Source: Bufo bufo
Taxonomy: Eukaryota; Chordata; Amphibia; Anura; Bufonidae
Reading direction: 5' to 3'
Length of the DNA stretch: 64,000 nucleotides
Assembly (NCBI RefSeq): GCF_905171765.1
Contig: NC_053391.1
Coordinates: 111,760,644-111,824,643, forward strand
Shown here: positions 41,739 through 50,846 of the stretch, one piece after another
Layout of the letters: each line of letters starts with the position of its first letter
Numbering within the stretch: position 1 is the stretch's first letter
Position numbers and translations under genes: made by a program
The notes under the pieces: model-generated
Told to the model about the DNA's origin: nothing
The model's input: the letters and a program-made list of their open reading frames with translations, nothing else
The model's database searches: none

Positions 41739-42880
41739 TTTTGCTATGATATTGGATATTTTTCTGGTGGAATGTTGTGCTGTCAAGTATAGACAGAGAG
41801 GTTTTGTAGGTTTACATGTGTAACATCCTGAAGTATGTCACTAAACTTCTGGTTCCCCTGCTTCATAATGTTAAGTGTATGTATATTGTCATCTGGTATA
41901 AGGTTGCATCACTCTCTCCATAATGTGCATTTTCTATGTCTGTATTTTATATATTTGCTGTAATTCTTAATGTACACCAGCAGGTGGCAGCAATATGTAA
42001 GTAGGCCACAGTTAGTTAATAGACCTAGATTGGAATAGTACATTCCAGGCTAGCTCCCCCCTTTCTGAGGAGGAGTGGAATGTTCCCACATCCTACTTCA
42101 GAGGGAGGAAAGAAAGTTCTAGGCAGTGTACCAGCCACCCCCTGTTGGGGTAGGCTGTGTGAATAGGAGCTCCCAGAAACAGGGACCCCAACCAAGGATC
42201 TAAGCCTCTGCTGAGGCCCAAGATCAACCTTCCCAGCCTGAGTCCCTTACCTCAGCTGGTAGACCAAGGAAGCAGCCATCTTCAGAACTATCAGATCTCC
42301 AGGACGCCACCATCATTCCCTGCGAGCAGTCCTGTAAGTACAGATTCCAGAACAAGGAGAAGATAAGTACCTCCACAGCTAGTCAGGCCCCTATGAAGCA
42401 GACCATAGACAGAGCAGAAGACACTTACCTGCTAGATTCTTAAAGGCGTATGTACCAGATGCAGAATATATATATAATTCCTGCCACATATTGCCAATAC
42501 CTGCTGGGATCCGAGACTAAAGCTGTACATTGTATGGATCTAAAGCTGCATATAATAACATCAAGTAAAGACAAGTTGGACCCTATTTTCTGTGTGGAAT
42601 TCCATCATTCCTCCATTACTCCTATTGACAACACTCAATTTTGTTGCATGTGAGCCAGGATACAGGAGTCCAGCCGTACCACAGGTAGGAGACACCGTTG
42701 ACACTATACAGAGACAATCTCCCCCTCTGGCATTCCTTACCTAGTGCGTGTGCTCATAACATCTTAAAGGGCACTGCTACAGTACCTGCGCAAGCTGCAA
42801 CTGGCGTCACGAACTCTTATACACATATACTGACCCACTGCATAGCATGCCCACTGACCCAGTGTCCTGCTCATTGCACA
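41739..42880. other. Unassigned LTR-like sequence
   Basis: No protein is encoded. A possible LTR start TGTGTAACATCC lies at 41818, and GGCGTCACGAAC-type sequence is near 42803. ACCAGCAGGTGGCAGC at 41976-41991 resembles a CTCF core. GTAAGTA near 42337 could be a donor. No second copy is available to define ends. Confidence 0.4.
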
Positions 42881-42894
42881 TGTGTGGTACATGT

Positions 42895-43623
42895 GACAAC
42901 AATCTCACGTATTCTTCATATGCCTGAGCTATGGGGTAGAGTGGAAGACGAAAGCCTTTTCTTACAAAGAAAAACATCCAAGCCAGGCTACATTTAGTAA
43001 AAACAAATCTGAAGTCTCACAAAAGCATGTGGGAAAAGGTGTTATGGGCTGATGAAATCAAGGTTGAACTTTTTGGCCATAATTCAAAAAGATATGTTTG
43101 GTGCAAAAACAACACTGAACATCACCAAAAGAACACCATATCTACAGTGAAGCATGGTGGTGGCAGCATCATGCTTTGGGGCTGTTTTTCTTCAGGTGGA
43201 ACTGGGGCCTTAGTTAAGCTAGAGGGAATTATGAACAATTCCAAATACCAGTCAATATTGGCACAAAACCTTCAGGCTTCTGCTAGAAAGCTGAACATGA
43301 AGAGGAACTTCATCTTTCAGCATGACAACGACCCAAAGTATACATCCAAATCAACAAAGGAATGGCTTCACCAGAAGAAGATTAAAGTTTTGGAATGGCC
43401 CAGCCAGAGCCCAGACCTGAATCCGATTGAAAATCTGTGGGGTGATCTGAAGATGGTTGTGCACAGGAGATGCCCTCGCAATCTGACAGATTTGGAGTGT
43501 TTTTGCAAAGAAGAGTGGGCAAATGTTCCCAAGTCAAAATTTGCCATGCTGATAGACTCATACCCAAAAAAGACTGAGTGCTGTAATAAAATCAAAAGGT
43601 GCTTCAACAAAGTATTAGTTTAA
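42895..43623 (+). pseudogene. Tc1-A transposase, C-terminal catalytic part
   Basis: 198 open codons from 43027 preceded by ~130 bp in other frames. Motifs: WADEIKVELFG (first Asp), KHGGGSIMLWGCFSSGG, QHDNDPKYTSK (second Asp) and SPDLNPIENLW (Glu). There are 34 residues between the second Asp and the Glu, the DD34E signature of Tc1. The enzyme would cut at TA sites. The N-terminal paired-like DNA-binding domain lies in 28165-28317 and 33711-33864, now separated by 15 kb, and the joins contain frameshifts, so no functional protein can be made. Confidence 0.92.
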
Positions 43624-43849
43624 GGGTGTGCACACTTATGCAACCATATTATTTTATTTTTATATTTTTTCTTCCCTCTACCTAAAAGATTTCATTTTAT
43701 TTTTCAATTGAGTTGTACAGTTTATAGGTCACATTAAAGGTGGAAAAAGTTCTGAAATGATTTATCTTTGTCTGAATTTTTTTTTACATCACAGAAACCT
43801 GACATTTTAACAGGGGTGTGTAGACTTTTTATATCCACTGTATATACAT

Positions 43850-44149
43850 ACACACATTTTTTTTTCTTTTTATCAAAGCATATGTGTGGATGGCTTTTTT
43901 TCAGGTATTTCAGAGGATGAAAAATTTAAAAATCCACTGCTTCAATATGCAGGTTTAAAAAACAAAGACAAAAATACCACCAAATTGAAAAAAAAAAGCA
44001 AGAAGAAACACTTATGTTACATGTGCAGCTGCCATTTTAGGAAAAAAACATCCTTTACTACAAAGCGCGAGGAAATTCGGATTTGTTGAGAATCAAAGTT
44101 TTCCTAAGCTTTGGACAAAATTCCATTGTGAATGCTTCGCTCAACACTA
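43850..44149. mobile_element. hAT-like right terminus and adjoining A/T-rich DNA
   Basis: Ends ...GCTTCGCTCAACACTA at 44149, whose reverse complement TAGTGTTGAGCGAAGC matches the hAT-A ends for 14 bases and then diverges, so it belongs to a different hAT family. The matching left end is not identified. A Lys-rich open frame at 43886-44089 preceded by TTTTTTTCAG is present but unrecognised; I do not call it a gene. Confidence 0.45.
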
Positions 44150-44262
44150 ATTATTATGGATACAGTATTAACAATTATGCTTTTTTTGTTCATCTTTTCA
44201 CTTGATAAATGGAACGTTTTTTTTTTGCGTGTTTAATGCCTGTTTTTAATATTTTTAAAATG

Positions 44263-44298
<36 letters not shown>

Positions 44299-44607
44299 CA
44301 TTAGTCTGTGTAGATTGAATATGCAATTGCTTGATTGCTTGAATATTACACTGCAATGGGCAGTATTAAAATGTATTGTGCCTTCCAGTGTTGTCCTATT
44401 ACATCCTCCCTCTGACATGGTGTAATAAAGTAATGAGATTGAAGAGTTGGAGCCTGTACTAAGCCCCAGCTGCCATGACAACCACTACTGCACACCATGA
44501 AGGAATTTTTTTTTGTAGGGGGATAGGGGTAATTGGGTGTCTAACCTCTTAGATGCAATTGCTTTGAATATTTTTAAGGATTCAAATTTCTCATGATACA
44601 AACCCAG
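44150..44607. other. Unassigned A/T-rich stretch with (AT)n at 44268-44296
   Basis: No gene or element end. It abuts the truncated 3' side of hAT-A4 at about 44608. Confidence 0.5.
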
Positions 44608-47600
44608 TACATATAAGCCGGTGGTGCTGGTTGTTGTTGTGGCGTGCTGACAAAGCATTTCCACATTTCGGCCATGCTAACCCTGCCTTCTGAGGTGCTG
44701 GCGGTTCCCCATCTGCATTGGTGACCTCTTCCTCGTCCTCTGCCTTCGCCTTGTGCTTCCACTATGCCCCCGCTGTCAGGTGGGAATGCCACCAGCAGCG
44801 CGTCTACCAGCGTGCGCTGGTACTCGCGCATCTTACGATCACGCTCCAGTGACGGAATTAAGGACGGTACGTTGTCGTTGTAATGGGGATCCAGCAGCGT
44901 GGCCACCCAGTAATCAGCACAAGTTAGAATGTTGGCAACTCGGCAGTCGTTGCGGAGACACTGCAGCATGTAATCGCTCATGTGTGCCAGGCTGCCCAGA
45001 GGCAACGAAAAGCTGTCCTCTGTGGGAGGTGTAAGGTCTTTGTCCTCTGTATGGGAGCTGGTCTGGGTGCCACCCTGCTGTGAACATGGTTCCTCCTTCT
45101 CCATCTCCTCCTCCTCCTCCATCTCCTCCTCATCCTCCTCATCCTCCACCTCCTCCACCTCGTCATCCTCCAGAACTGTGCCCTGGCTGGACAATTGTGT
45201 ACCTTGGGTTTGTGGGTGCAGGAACCCACCCTCGGAGCCACTTTGGAATGACTGGCTGGAAACCCTACGAAATGATCCCTCTTCCTCCTCCTGTGCCACA
45301 TCCTCTTCCATCATCGCCAGGAGCGTTTTTTCAAGGAGGCACAGAAGTGGGATAGTAACGCTGAGAACGGCGTTATCGGCACTGGCCATGTTGGTGGAGT
45401 ACTCGAAACAGCACAACAAGGAACACAGGTCTCGCATGGAGGCCCAGTCATTTGTGGTGAAGTGGTGCTGTTCCGCAGAGCGACTCACCTGTGCGTGCTG
45501 CAGCTGAAACTCCACTATCACCTGCTGCTGCTCGCACAGTCTGGCCAGCATTGTGCAAGGTGGAGTTCCACCTTGTGGGCACGTCACATATGAGGCGGTG
45601 AGCGGGAAGGCCGAAGTTACGCTGCAGCACTGACAGGCGAGCAGCAGCAGGGTGAGAACGCCGAAAGCGGCCCGAACTTTATGCAGCAGCTCTGACATAT
45701 CGGGGTAATTTTTAAGGAATCTCTGCACCACCAAATTCAGCACATGCGCCAGGCAAGGGATGTGCGTCAAACTGGCTAGTCCCAGAGCTGATACAAGATT
45801 TCGCCCATTATTGCACACCACCAGGACGGGCTTGAGGCTGACTGGCACAAACCACTCATTGGTCTGTTGTTCAAGGCCCGTCCACAGCTCCTGCGCGGTG
45901 TGGGGTTTGTCCCCCAAACAGATACGTTTTAAAACTGCTTGGTGTCATTTACCCCTGGCTGTGCTGAAGTTGTGGTAAAGGTGTTACGCTGACCGCATGA
46001 GGAGCCAGTAGAGGATGAGGGAGTAGAAGGAGGAAGCAACAGGAGGCAAACTGAAGCGCCCTGCAATCCTCGGTGGTGGAAGGACATGCGCCAAACTGCT
46101 ATCCGCCTCAGGCCCAGCCGCCACTGCATTTACCCAGTGTGCTGTTATGGAGATATAACGGCCCTGACCATGCTTACTGGTCCACGTATCCATAGTCAGG
46201 TGCACCTTGCCACAGATGGCGTTGCTCAGTGTACACCTGATTTTGTCCCCTACTTGGTTGTGCAGGGAAGGGATGGCTCGCCTTGAAAAGTAGTGGCGGC
46301 TGGGCACAACGTACTGAGGGACAGCCACTGCCATAAGGCCTTTAAAACAATCCGTCTCCACCAGATGGAATGACAGCATTTCAAAGGCCAGTAATTTAGA
46401 AATGCTGGCATTCAGGGCTAGGGATCGCGGATGGGTAGGGGGGTACTTCCTCTTCCTCTCCAGCGTTTGTGAGATGGAGAGCTGAACGCTTCCGTGGGAC
46501 ATTGTAGAGATGCTTGGTGACCCAGGTGTTGGTGTTGCTGGCAGATCCTCTGTTTGCGGGGTGGCAGGTGGCACTGTCAATCCAGAGGTGGATGAAGAAG
46601 CCGCGACTGCAGCAGAAGAGGAAGCAGGAGAAGCCAGAGACCTTTTTTGGTTTTTGAGGCGTCTACTCCACTTCAGCTCATGCTTTGCACTTAAATGCCT
46701 GGTCATGCAGGTTGTGCTCAGGTTGAGAACGTTTATGCCTCGCTTCAGGCTCTGATTGCACAGCGTGCAAACTACTCGTGTCTTGTCGTCAGCACATTGT
46801 CTGAAGTACTGCCACGCCAGGGAACTCCTTGGAGCTGGCTTTGGTGTGCTCGGTCCCTTGCTGCGGTGGGCAGTAGGAGGAGTACTGTCTAGAAGACGGC
46901 TGCTCCACTTTTGCACCCTGCTCCCTCTTCTGCTGTGCTGGTGGCTCTGTGCGACCACCGCCTCTTCCTCCGAACTACATAGGTCACTCTCATGACCTTG
47001 ATTCCATGTGGGGTCGAGGACCTCATTGTCCTCCACATCATCTTCCACCCAGTCTTCACCCCTGCCTTCCTTGTCGGTCTGCACACTTTCGAAAGCCCAA
47101 GCAGTTGGCACCTGTGTTTCGTCATCATCCGAGACGTGCTGCGATGGTCCTCCCATGTACTCATCTTGAAAGATAAGTGGTTGGGCATCGGTGCACTCAA
47201 TCTCTTCCACTTCTGGGGCTAGGTGGCCCTGGGAAACCCTGCTAACAGAGTCATCAAAAAGCAGAAGAGATTGCTACATAACTTGGGGCTAAGGCTGCTT
47301 GGCTGATTTGCAAGGGGCTGAGGTGAAAGACTGATGGACATCGGCTGCAGGTGCCAACTGTGGTCTTTCAGCAGGAGACTGGGTGGGAGATAATGTGAAG
47401 GAACAGGATCCACTGTCAGCAACCCAATCTACTATCGCCTGTACTTGTTTAGGCCTCACCATTCGAAGAGCAGCATTAGGACCAAATACCGCTGCAGGTT
47501 TTGTCGCCTACTCGCACCTGAGGAAGGGGTTTCACTTGTGCGTGTAGCTGGCACAGATCGACCACTTCCTCTCCCTGCAACAGGAGCTCCACCAGCAGTA

Positions 47601-47641
47601 CCACGACTTGGGCCAGGTCCCTTATTTGACGCTCTCCTCAT
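44608..47641 (-). pseudogene. hAT-A4 transposase, truncated and frameshifted
   Basis: ATG at 47641 begins a Gly/Arg/Ser head (to 47456). 47422-47219 and 47210-45984 hold the linker, BED finger (CTLCNQSLKRG ... TRHLSAKH) and first catalytic Asp (LTMDTWTSKHGQG). 45917-44608 holds VVCNNGRNLVSALGL, with Asn where the other copies have the conserved Asp, and the acidic region EEEEMEKEEP. The final ~90 residues including SERVFS are missing. It is the most diverged A copy in the window and certainly inactive. Confidence 0.9.
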
Positions 47642-47699
47642 ATTTTTAGAATTTTGTATCTTGCCCTAAATGGGTGTTTAATTAATAGTAGAATAGAAC

Positions 47700-48180
47700 G
47701 ACAGTATGTAAAGGGTGTATCTCACACGGTCTGAACCAGTGTAGGCCTGAATTAAATATTTCTTTGCCCAAAATGGCTGTATTTAAAATTGCTGTATTTT
47801 AAATCCCTGAATCAAACCCCTGTATGTAGAGGGAGCATCTCACAGGGCCTGAACCAGTGTAGGCCTGAAGAAAATATTTATTTGCGCAAAATGACTGTAT
47901 TTCAAATGGCTGTATTTCAATTGCCTGATTCAAACCCCTGTATGTAGAGGGGGAATCTCACATGGTCTGAACTAGTGTAGGCCTGAAGTAAATATTTATT
48001 TGCCCAAAATAGCTGTATTTCAAATGGCTGTATTTAAAATGCCTGATTCAAACCCCTGTATGTAGAGGGGGTATCTCAAACGGTCTGAACCAGTGTAGGC
48101 CTGAAGTAAATATTTCTTTGCCCAAAATGGCTGTATTTCAAATGGCTGTATTTCAAATGCCTAATTCAAACCCCTGTGTT
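47700..48180. repeat. Tandem array, ~125-bp unit, 4 copies, hAT-A4 leader
   Basis: GTATCTCACACGGTCTGAAC, GTGTAGGCCTGAA and AAATGGCTGTATTT recur about every 120-127 bp. Units are diverged by scattered substitutions. Confidence 0.88.
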
Positions 48181-48560
48181 TTTTTGGTAACAGAATATGA
48201 AAGCTGTATATATTAAACTTGAATTTAACACTTGCAGATCTGGAAAATACTGTTTTTGAAAAAAAAAGTGTGTTTTTCAAACCCCAGAAAATGATGGCTG
48301 TATTTCTAGCTTAAATTGCACACTGACTAATCAAGATGTTTTAGATTGCCAAATAAGTGTTTTTTTGGTAACAGAATATGAAAGCTGTACATATTAAACT
48401 TGAATTTAACACTTGTAGATCTGGAAAATACTGTTTTTTGAAGAAAAAAAAAATATATAGTGTTTTTCAAACCCCAGAAAATGATGGGTGTATTTCTACC
48501 TTAAATTGCACACTGACTAATCCAGATGTTGTAGTTTGACCAAAAAATGGTGATTTGCAA
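48181..48560. repeat. Two ~180-bp direct repeats, hAT-A4 leader
   Basis: TTTTTTTGGTAACAGAATAT followed by AACACTTG(C/T)AGATCTGG and CAAACCCCAGAAAATGATGG occurs from 48180 and again from 48360. Confidence 0.88.
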
Positions 48561-48774
48561 TGTCCCAAAATCTCAGATGCAGTGCTGGTGCACTGAGCTT
48601 ACATAAAATGGCCACAATTATAAAAGTTACTTTTTTTTGGTCAATGGCCTCAGGGCAGGGTAATACGATTGTGCCCTGCACCCACACAACTGTTTCTCTG
48701 TAGATCGCTGAGTTAGATTCTCTCCTATTCTCTCCCTAAAATCACAAGTCCAGCAGCATCCTCTTCCTATACTT

Positions 48775-48935
48775 GTAACAGCAGAGTGACGTGCAGCGCT
48801 ATGTGACTCAAGCTTATATAGAGCCTGGGTCACATGCTGCTCTGGCCAATCACAGCCATGCCATTAGTAGGCATTAGTAGACAGTTAACCGCTTGTTGAT
48901 TGGCTGCTCTGCAGCCTTTCAAAAAGCGCCAAGAA
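48775..48935 (-). promoter_or_regulatory. hAT-A4 promoter region
   Basis: Same CCAAT pair (TGGCCAATCACAGCC near 48844; TTGATTGGCTGC near 48896) and CTTATATAGAG TATA-like motif near 48812 as the other hAT-A copies. Confidence 0.6.
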
Positions 48936-49033
48936 AGCACCGAACACCGAATCCGAACCCAAACTTTTACGGAAATGTTCGGGTCCGGGTCCAAAAATCC
49001 TACAGTTCGGGTTCGCTCAACCCTAGTTATAAG

Positions 49034-49370
49034 TAAGATTGCTTGTAGTGGGGCCGGGTGTGGGGGTAGAGGTGAATGTGTAAGAGGTTAGCGAACTGTC
49101 GGGTTCATCTGACCAGGAAGGGGAGGATATGGCAGATTGGGATGGGAGGGTTATCTGGCAGGGGGGTGGGTGGGATGGGATGGGTTGGGTGGGTAGATGT
49201 GGTCGCTGTGGGGGGGCTCTCTCTCCCCTCCCCCCCCCCATGGTGGGCTTTGGAGGTCGTATTATTGAGTGCGAAAACTTATGAACAGAATATTTACGTG
49301 AAATATTCGTGGAATGGCCGAGAAAGCTAAGAGAGTGGTCATATTTGATGTAGTTGCGAGACATCTTCCT
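49034..49370. other. Unassigned GC-rich stretch
   Basis: Contains G-rich and C-rich runs (GGGTGGGTGGGATGGGATGG near 49166). A 113-codon frame on the minus strand (49023-49364) is Pro/Ser-rich and unrecognised. It may be the undefined left part of hAT-B. Confidence 0.35.
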
Positions 49371-49611
49371 GCAATAGTATGCCTTGCAGATAAAAAAAAT
49401 TCAATTTAATATTTTTCTGTGATATAATCCCAGTTTCAAGCCAGTGTGTGTCTGGCTCACAGACTGTACTGTGGCTACTGGCTACTTGGCTAGGCCACCA
49501 CTCATACCGTTACAGGGTGTCACTCACTCACAAATACCTTGCAGATAAAAAAAAATCAATTTAATATTTTTCTGTGATATAATCCCAGTTACAAACCAGT
49601 GTGTGTCTGGA
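49371..49611. repeat. hAT-B leader array, first block (~117-158-bp unit)
   Basis: TACCGTTACAGGGTGTCACT, CAAATACCTTGCAGATAAAA and TCTGTGATATAATCCCAGTT recur. Continued at 53341-53613 and 56495-56765; the shorter units lack the CTGTACTGTGGCTACTGG segment. Confidence 0.9.
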
Positions 49612-50067
49612 AATAGTAACAAACTAGATAATTATTGGAGACCACCTGAGTCAGACAGAAAATGTAGAGTAAGTGATAAATTTAAAAAATATGTCCCACG
49701 ATAATTAGATACATAACATAAACAAAAGGAGGCAACGCGGCGGTTCACCACACAGGTAATAGTGGTGCTAGCAACCAAAATACACTAAGGAAGAAAAAGG
49801 TGCTCGGCGGCACCAGAAAATAACCAGGTGGTCCTACCGCTCTGATGAAATGCTCCTTGGAACAACAGATGCCTAGCCGGTGTTAATAGATGAGCACATC
49901 GTTGCTAGAGGCAGTTGTATGACGCAAGGCAGTATGCTAGGCTAGTTGGCCCTAGTGATACCCTAAGGACCTACAATGACCTAAGTGACCTGACCACGGA
50001 TCCCCGTGACCAGTCACAAGCAGGAACCTCACCCTGGAATTAGTGCGCCTTAGAAAGCCCTCGCCTA

Positions 50068-50131
50068 CCTGATCCCTACACGCATGTTTCGCTGAAAGAG
50101 ATAAGTATAAAGCTCATCAGGGGAAACACGG
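50068..50131 (-). ncRNA. Hammerhead ribozyme motif in the Penelope-like element
   Basis: On the minus strand the invariant core is present in order: CTGATGA (rc of 50114-50120), a stem II of GCT/AGC enclosing a 17-base loop, GAAAC (rc of 50086-50090), a three-pair stem III ACA/TGT closed by TGCG, and the cleavage triplet GTA (rc of 50077-50079). The next bases GGGA pair with TCCC upstream of the core as stem I. Hammerhead ribozymes with very short stem III are known in Penelope-like elements. The fold was made by eye. Confidence 0.7.
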
Positions 50132-50422
50132 GATCTTGGGCTGAAACTGTGCAGGGTGCACTGACAATAATGTCGGATGTGCGCTCTGCACAGAGGCAAA
50201 GTATGACCACGATCCTGATGTGGATACAAGTGGGCAGACTAGCTATAGGGTCAGAGGGGAAAAACTGATACAGAACCCCTCTCCTAATAACAGACTCTTG
50301 GCGCATGGGCTGATGTAGCCTGGGGTAGCGCAAAAGACCGCTACCTTTTAAAGAGAAAGCCGGCCTCAGAGCGAGGCTTGGCTGGGACACTCCTACCTTA
50401 CTCAGAGGATGCGGTGCACACC

Positions 50423-50500
50423 TGCGCATGCGCAAAACGACGGATCACATGAAGAGAAGGGGAGGTCACTGGGCAGGCGCGAGTGATGAAGATGACGTCA
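50423..50500 (-). promoter_or_regulatory. NRF1- and CRE-like sites upstream of the ribozyme
   Basis: TGCGCATGCGCA at 50423-50434 is the perfect palindromic NRF1 consensus, and TGACGTCA at 50493-50500 is a perfect CRE. Both lie in a GC-rich, CpG-containing stretch about 300-370 bp upstream (sense strand) of the hammerhead. This fits an internal promoter of the terminal region; activity is inferred. Confidence 0.5.
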
Positions 50501-50846
50501 CCGCGTCCAATCTCGTTTGTACACACGAGATGACGCGACAGTTGCCAGGCAATCGGGACGCTGTTTCCAGGCACTGTCGGACAGCACAGCTCCAGATATG
50601 CAGCAGTGCTTATTATATATATGCCATTAATGGCAAAAAGGGAAGTAATAGAATCGTGAATATGTTGGCGGTATACGGACACATATGAAAAGGGAGAGAG
50701 GGAGTAGAATAGAATAAAAATCAGAAAAGGGGGGGGGGGAAGGACTACAAAGAGGGGGAGGAGGAGAGGGCAAAGGGGATATATAGAATAGAGAGCTAAA
50801 AATGGAGTGTACAGGATTATGAAGTATACACATAAATACAGGCTAG

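Larger units (their letters stand above)
33865..42880. other. 9-kb insertion in Tc1-A flanked by a 14-bp direct repeat
   Basis: TGTGTGGTACATGT occurs at 33851-33864 and again at 42881-42894, and the Tc1 reading continues from the second copy. The insert comprises a fold-back element (with hAT-A3 inside it) and about 1.1 kb of LTR-like sequence. A 14-bp duplication is long for a DNA transposon and fits target-primed or recombination-type insertion, but the inserting element is not identified. Confidence 0.75.
27820..43840 (+). mobile_element. Tc1-A: Tc1/mariner transposon expanded from ~1.6 to 16 kb
   Basis: The left end starts CAGTGGATATACAAAGTCTA and the right end is its inverted copy ending ...TATCCACTG at 43840, next to TA. 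Native parts are 27820-28317, 33711-33864 and 42895-43840, about 1.6 kb in total, normal for Tc1. They join cleanly: CATCATCAAG before the CR1 continues as GAGAAAATATGGCACAACAG after it, and GTGTGGTACATGT is repeated across the second insertion. Confidence 0.92.
44608..49025 (-). mobile_element. hAT-A4: BED-finger hAT, 3'-truncated
   Basis: The promoter-side terminus is present (...GTTCGCTCAACCCTA at 49025), but homology to the transposase stops near 44608, before the C-terminal dimerisation region and 3' terminus. With one end lost there is no duplication to pair with GTTATAAG at 49026-49033. Its 5' leader carries its own tandem arrays. Confidence 0.88.

Noticed and set aside
49023..49364. 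113-codon Pro/Ser-rich minus-strand frame as a gene
   Set aside because: Low complexity, crosses the hAT-A4 right terminus and its flank, and has no recognisable domain.
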